Shown piece by piece: positions 60,736 to 64,000 of a DNA stretch of 64,000 nt. This DNA comes from JANXQZ01 sp038225555 (GTDB lineage: Bacteria; Acidobacteriota; Terriglobia; Bryobacterales; Bryobacteraceae), in the NCBI GenBank assembly GCA_038225555.1, contig JBBRRB010000023.1:1-64000 (forward strand), given 5' to 3'. The notes under the pieces are model-generated. The model was not told the DNA's origin and ran no database searches. It saw nothing but the letters and a program-made list of their open reading frames with translations. How positions within the stretch are numbered: position 1 is the stretch's first letter; the number at the start of each line of letters is the position of its first letter. The translations under genes and the position numbers were made by a program.

Positions 60736-61917
60736 TTAAGACATAGCAGCCTGAAGCATTGCGCGCGCATAGCCAACATTGAAGGCAATAGCAGCATACG
60801 CGCCCCCGCCAGGATATCCGCCGATCGGGCCGCGCTCCGCATCATAGTCGAGCCGCCGCGGATGCTCGGGATAAATTTGGTGCGTGTACTTATTCTTCAC
60901 CAGCTCCTTCATCACGGCAAACATATTATTGAGACCCTCATCAATCCACACTTCCCGGTAGCGCTCATAAGGCTTCATCACCAGGACATTTCGGAAATGC
61001 ACGTGGTTAATGCGATCGCGGGAAGCGAAGTAGCGGCAGACTTCGACTGGGTCTTCGCCCATCTCGCGGGTTACCCCGCAATCAAAGGTGATGCCATTCG
61101 AAGGGCTATTTACGATCGCGATGAGTTTCTTCCAGCCGGCAACCGTTCCCATGATTTGCTGAGAGCCGCGGCTTACGGGCGCGGGCGGGTCGTTGGGATG
61201 CAGCGCCAAGCGCACGCCTGCTTTCTCGGCTGTGGGAACAACGGCCTTTAGAAAATACGTGATGTTGTTCCACATTGCATCCAGGTTGTGAGCGCCTTCG
61301 TCAGGCAACGGAGGCAGGTCTTTGAACTTCATTCCCTTCTCGTCCGGCCTGGTCTGGTATGGCTGATTGGCTGTCTGCACGAGCTCGTAATCGAATCCGG
61401 TCCAGCCGGAATTCCCGCGCGCGGTATCAATCTCTTCGAAGTAGCCCTCCATCGATCGGTGCGCGTAGAAGTTGTATTCCACTACGGGAAGACCCACTTT
61501 GCCGGCAGCCACGACAGACTGTTTGATTTTCTCGATATCTTCATCGCGCTTATTCCCGGGCTTCCCGTAGAGAATATCCGGGGACAGGTTGATCATCAGG
61601 TTGCCTACGGTAATGTCGATCGCCTTCCATCGCTCCATGGTGGCGTTCAGGCTCTCTTCAGTCCACGGAACGCGACCGCCGCCTGATAGCACGTTATTCA
61701 CGCCGAGTTGCTTGATCCTGCGCGGCCCAGCCATGGGATCTGGAGCAGCACCTCCAGCAGCCGCGCCGCCATCGCCCATGCCTAAGGCGATCTTGGGAGT
61801 GTCCTTGCCTTCCTTGGGCGCAGCCGGAACTTGAGCCGCCCCCAGAGACATGTCCGCAAGAGGCATCAGCATGCTCGCGCCGAGCGTTTCCATAACTGTT
61901 CTACGTGAGAATTTCAT
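60736..61917 (-). CDS. Mannonate dehydratase-like TIM-barrel protein with Tat leader
   Basis: About 393 residues from ATG 61917 (MKFSRRTVMETLGASMLMPL), a twin-arginine signal. The rest is a xylose-isomerase-like/UxuA barrel: VGLPVVEYNFYAHRSMEGYF, RLALHPNDPPAPVSRG, GITFDCGVTREMG, RINHVHFRNVL and YPEHPRRLDYDAERGPIGGY PGGGAYAAIAF. The His/Cys/His ligands of the metal site of mannonate dehydratase are present. It would dehydrate D-mannonate or a related sugar acid, in the periplasm by its leader. Exported UxuA-like proteins occur in Acidobacteriota. No other hexuronate gene is nearby. Confidence 0.82.
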   Translation of the reverse strand: MKFSRRTVMETLGASMLMPLADMSLGAAQVPAAPKEGKDTPKIALGMGDGGAAAGGAAPDPMAGPRRIKQLGVNNVLSGGGRVPWTEESLNATMERWKAIDITVGNLMINLSPDILYGKPGNKRDEDIEKIKQSVVAAGKVGLPVVEYNFYAHRSMEGYFEEIDTARGNSGWTGFDYELVQTANQPYQTRPDEKGMKFKDLPPLPDEGAHNLDAMWNNITYFLKAVVPTAEKAGVRLALHPNDPPAPVSRGSQQIMGTVAGWKKLIAIVNSPSNGITFDCGVTREMGEDPVEVCRYFASRDRINHVHFRNVLVMKPYERYREVWIDEGLNNMFAVMKELVKNKYTHQIYPEHPRRLDYDAERGPIGGYPGGGAYAAIAFNVGYARAMLQAAMS

Positions 61918-62005
61918 TGTATTGGGCACCCCGTGTCACAAATTACCAAGTACGTCGCGGTCAGCCGACCTTCCGTCATCCGATGGCGACGTCCCAGTAA
62001 GTACC

Positions 62006-62512
62006 CTACATCCACAGCAGCGAACAGTCAACGGAGAGATGCGGGTGCGGCGAATCTAATTGGCCATTGGGTGACTCGCGGACGCCTGACCCGTCGACGC
62101 TGTATGCTTTCCGACGCCAAGGATCCACAATCCAGACCGTCTCTACGCCCATTCGAAGATAGTCCTCCACGCGCTCCTGCATCTCGGACATCGAGTCGTC
62201 CGGCGAGAGAATTTCTATGCAAAGAACCGGAGCATGGGCGACTACCTGGTCATCCGGGTCCGATGCGCGAATCACGCACAAGTCGGGGATGCGAACGCGA
62301 GTTTCGGTGATCCGGACTCGCTGTTCTGGCAGAACGACAACGCCCGCTTGGCGCTCCAAAGCGTGCAAGGCGGCACCGATCAGCATTTGCATGCGGCTGT
62401 GTTTGCGTTTACCCACCTGACGCTCCAGCAAAGCTCCGTCAATGTACTCGCAGTCCGGTTCGAAGCTTCGATCAAGATATTCTCCCAATGGGATGAGCGT
62501 TGCGCTGGACAT
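62006..62512 (-). CDS. Uma2-family (DUF820) putative endonuclease-like protein
   Basis: About 168 residues from ATG 62512: LIPLGEYLDRSFEPDCEYID G, VRIPDLCVIRASDPDDQVV, then CIEILSPDDSMSEMQERVED YLRMGV and VWIVDPWRRKAY. The PD-(D/E)xK-like residues (PDL.., EILS) typical of Uma2 are present. Often multi-copy in soil bacteria; activity unproven. Full length, unlike the copy at 53467-53766. Confidence 0.85.
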   Translation of the reverse strand: MSSATLIPLGEYLDRSFEPDCEYIDGALLERQVGKRKHSRMQMLIGAALHALERQAGVVVLPEQRVRITETRVRIPDLCVIRASDPDDQVVAHAPVLCIEILSPDDSMSEMQERVEDYLRMGVETVWIVDPWRRKAYSVDGSGVRESPNGQLDSPHPHLSVDCSLLWM

Positions 62513-62557
62513 GCCAAAAATCCTCAATTCATTATGCCCTGGAGGACCAAGCGGGAC

Positions 62558-63607
62558 TCACCTCCGGCTCAACAGTTCGCGGCCGCGTGGAATCGCTCCG
62601 CCCGCCTCCACGGATCTTATCAGCATCAGATCGATCCCGCTCGGGCCGGGGCCCTGCAGTAAAATCTTGCCGTTGCCTTGCCCGCCCTCTTGCGGAAACT
62701 CCAGCGTCTGCGTCTTTCCGGGCACTGCTTTACCTCGTAGGCTAATATCCACGTGCCGGATCCCATCGAAGTCCCTCAATTCGGCGCGATAACGGCCGAC
62801 CAGAAACCCTTTCTCCATCCACAGCTCCAGGATCACCTGCTTCGGTTCTGCCACTCCGTTGAACTGCTGCGATCCATCGGCATACGTCCAGGTTCCCGTC
62901 AGCGGGTTTTCCTGTCCTGGAGCGGCAGGGGCTGACACGGCCTCGGACTTGGCCGCAAGGGGAGTTGACCCGCCCGGCTTTCGCTCCACCGAATCAATCA
63001 GCGCCTGGTAGTATCGCGTCCATAGCTTCTGCACGGCTTCGAGCGATTGCCGTTCCGAATCCCCGTACACAATGGACGACACTGGCCTGGTGGAAGACTG
63101 AGCCGAGCGGCTAAGCGGTCGATCATTTTCGATCTCCTGCCGACGCGCATCCTGAAGCTTGAGAAGTTCCGATCGGCTGACCTGAACCGCGCGCCGGATT
63201 CGAATCCAATCCGGTGCGGTTCTGAGCGTGTCGAGTTTCTTCTGAATCACCGACAACGTGACGCCCAGAAGCTCCAGTTGATCCGCGTTCACCGAATCTG
63301 CGCCAACCACAGGCGAGTTGCCCAGCGCGCGCAGGACCGCTTCGTTGTAAGTGCGCCGCTTGTCGACAAACGCCAGCAGATCCGAGAAAGCGCGCTGGAT
63401 CCGATCTCGGGCCTCCGTCATGGAAATGCTAAACACCTGTCCTTCCAGGTCTTTGTTGGAAGCTTTCCACGCCACCCAGGCTGTCCGTACTTCTTCGCAG
63501 GCCGGAACGAGCGTCGTCCGTGAAAAGCTGGGCGGTTGCTGGAGGTCTTGCGAGAACGCCGAGAGCGGAATCAGCAGCGCGACTTTAAGGAACGGGCTCA
63601 GGGACAA
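62558..63607 (-). CDS. Secreted hypothetical protein
   Basis: A 349-residue protein with a signal peptide (LKVALLIPLSAFSQ). The N-terminal two-thirds is helical and probably coiled (e.g. RIQRAFSDLLAFVDKRRTYN), a Pro/Ala-rich linker follows (about 220-235), and the C-terminus is strand-rich with GTWTYADGSQQFNG and LRDFDGIRHVDISLRGKAV. No known domain recognised. It overlaps the upstream gene by 23 nt. Confidence 0.55.
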   Translation of the reverse strand: MSLSPFLKVALLIPLSAFSQDLQQPPSFSRTTLVPACEEVRTAWVAWKASNKDLEGQVFSISMTEARDRIQRAFSDLLAFVDKRRTYNEAVLRALGNSPVVGADSVNADQLELLGVTLSVIQKKLDTLRTAPDWIRIRRAVQVSRSELLKLQDARRQEIENDRPLSRSAQSSTRPVSSIVYGDSERQSLEAVQKLWTRYYQALIDSVERKPGGSTPLAAKSEAVSAPAAPGQENPLTGTWTYADGSQQFNGVAEPKQVILELWMEKGFLVGRYRAELRDFDGIRHVDISLRGKAVPGKTQTLEFPQEGGQGNGKILLQGPGPSGIDLMLIRSVEAGGAIPRGRELLSRR

Positions 63608-64000
63608 ACATCACCTCCAGAACAGTCACTCCGCATGGATTCGCTTTATTGAATGCTAGCCTTGCCGATTTTACGCGTCTTCCGCGCCCCTCCGACAACT
63701 CTGCCGCCCGGCTCCGAATAGCTTCTTGCAAGCATCGTCTATAAGAGCTTTCGAATAGCGCGCAAACCTGATATCGATCGAGCGCGATCGAGTGCTGCAG
63801 GGCGAGAGATCGCAAAAGAGCCCACTTTTGAGGCTGATACATCGCCAGGCGCACCTTTCGGCTTACGTCCAACAGAGTCTCCCGAATCTCCCAGCCTGGA
63901 GGTTCGATCAAATAACGCGCGATCCCCAGCTCTTCTTTGTCGAGCAGGGCCAGCACGCCGGCATGCATGCGAACCACCTCGGGAAGCTGATTCGTCACGT
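63585..64000 (-). CDS. Hypothetical protein, partial at the window edge
   Basis: The frame ends at 63585 and is open to at least 63998, where a GTG codon occurs; the true start may lie outside the window. Helical sequence (IARYLIEPPGWEIRETLLDV SRK; ALQHSIALDRYQVCALFESS) with no domain I recognise. It overlaps the secreted-protein gene by 23 nt, so the two are likely co-transcribed. Confidence 0.45.
   Translation of the reverse strand, partial: VTNQLPEVVRMHAGVLALLDKEELGIARYLIEPPGWEIRETLLDVSRKVRLAMYQPQKWALLRSLALQHSIALDRYQVCALFESSYRRCLQEAIRSRAAELSEGRGRRVKSARLAFNKANPCGVTVLEVMFVPEPVP

Overview
The window looks like a soil Acidobacteriota genome (Solibacteraceae/Bryobacter type). The grounds are a PadR regulator followed directly by an 'acidobacterial duplicated orphan permease' (ADOP), several secreted TPR/PEGA proteins, ECF-sigma/membrane-protein pairs, Ser/Thr kinases with zinc ribbons, Uma2 proteins and even GC-rich codon use. 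No rRNA, tRNA or CRISPR array was seen.

Layout. (1) 0.4-4.4 kb is a plasmid-type replication and partition cassette: winged-helix protein, ParA, small HTH protein and RepA-type initiator, all on the minus strand, with an AT-rich stretch and six 17-bp iterons upstream of rep. (2) 4.4-7.2 kb is a two-gene operon, a TIR-domain/STAND-like NTPase and a winged-helix/TPR partner, bracketed by two copies of a double-hairpin repeat. It is the best candidate here for an uncharacterised defence-type system. (3) 7.3-14.3 kb holds ordinary accessory genes: NxxxHGL protein, ricin-like secreted protein, DUF481, PadR/ADOP and a polytopic GT-C-like protein. (4) 14.4-46 kb is a type VI secretion (T6SS) locus: tssK; then tssB-tssC-hcp-tssA-tssE-tssF; a 3.9-kb insertion of antitoxin-like genes, transposase debris and a DUF4062-TPR gene; then tssG-vgrG-DUF4123-PAAR; then tssL-tssM on the other strand. 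A three-gene secreted TPR/PEGA operon and an intact BrnTA module lie between tssK and tssB. (5) 46-50.4 kb has a PP2C phosphatase, a zinc-ribbon Ser/Thr kinase and a secreted Pro-rich/PEGA-like protein, probably T6SS-linked signalling. (6) 50.4-64 kb is patchy accessory DNA: Tn3 transposase debris, alpha/beta hydrolase, ECF sigma operon, a second large kinase, MazEF-like TA, segmental duplications, a broken resolvase, quinone oxidoreductase-like, TolQ-like, mannonate dehydratase-like and Uma2 genes.

How it fits together. The T6SS genes cover sheath, tube, spike, most of the baseplate and the membrane platform; ClpV (tssH) and TssJ are not in the window. The kinase/phosphatase pair fits threonine-phosphorylation control of the T6SS. 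Toxin-antitoxin modules, intact and decayed, and transposon or recombinase fragments occur at nearly every junction, so this is a heavily remodelled accessory region. The iteron/rep/par cassette means the molecule is either a (mega)plasmid/chromid or a chromosome carrying an integrated plasmid; the sequence alone cannot decide.
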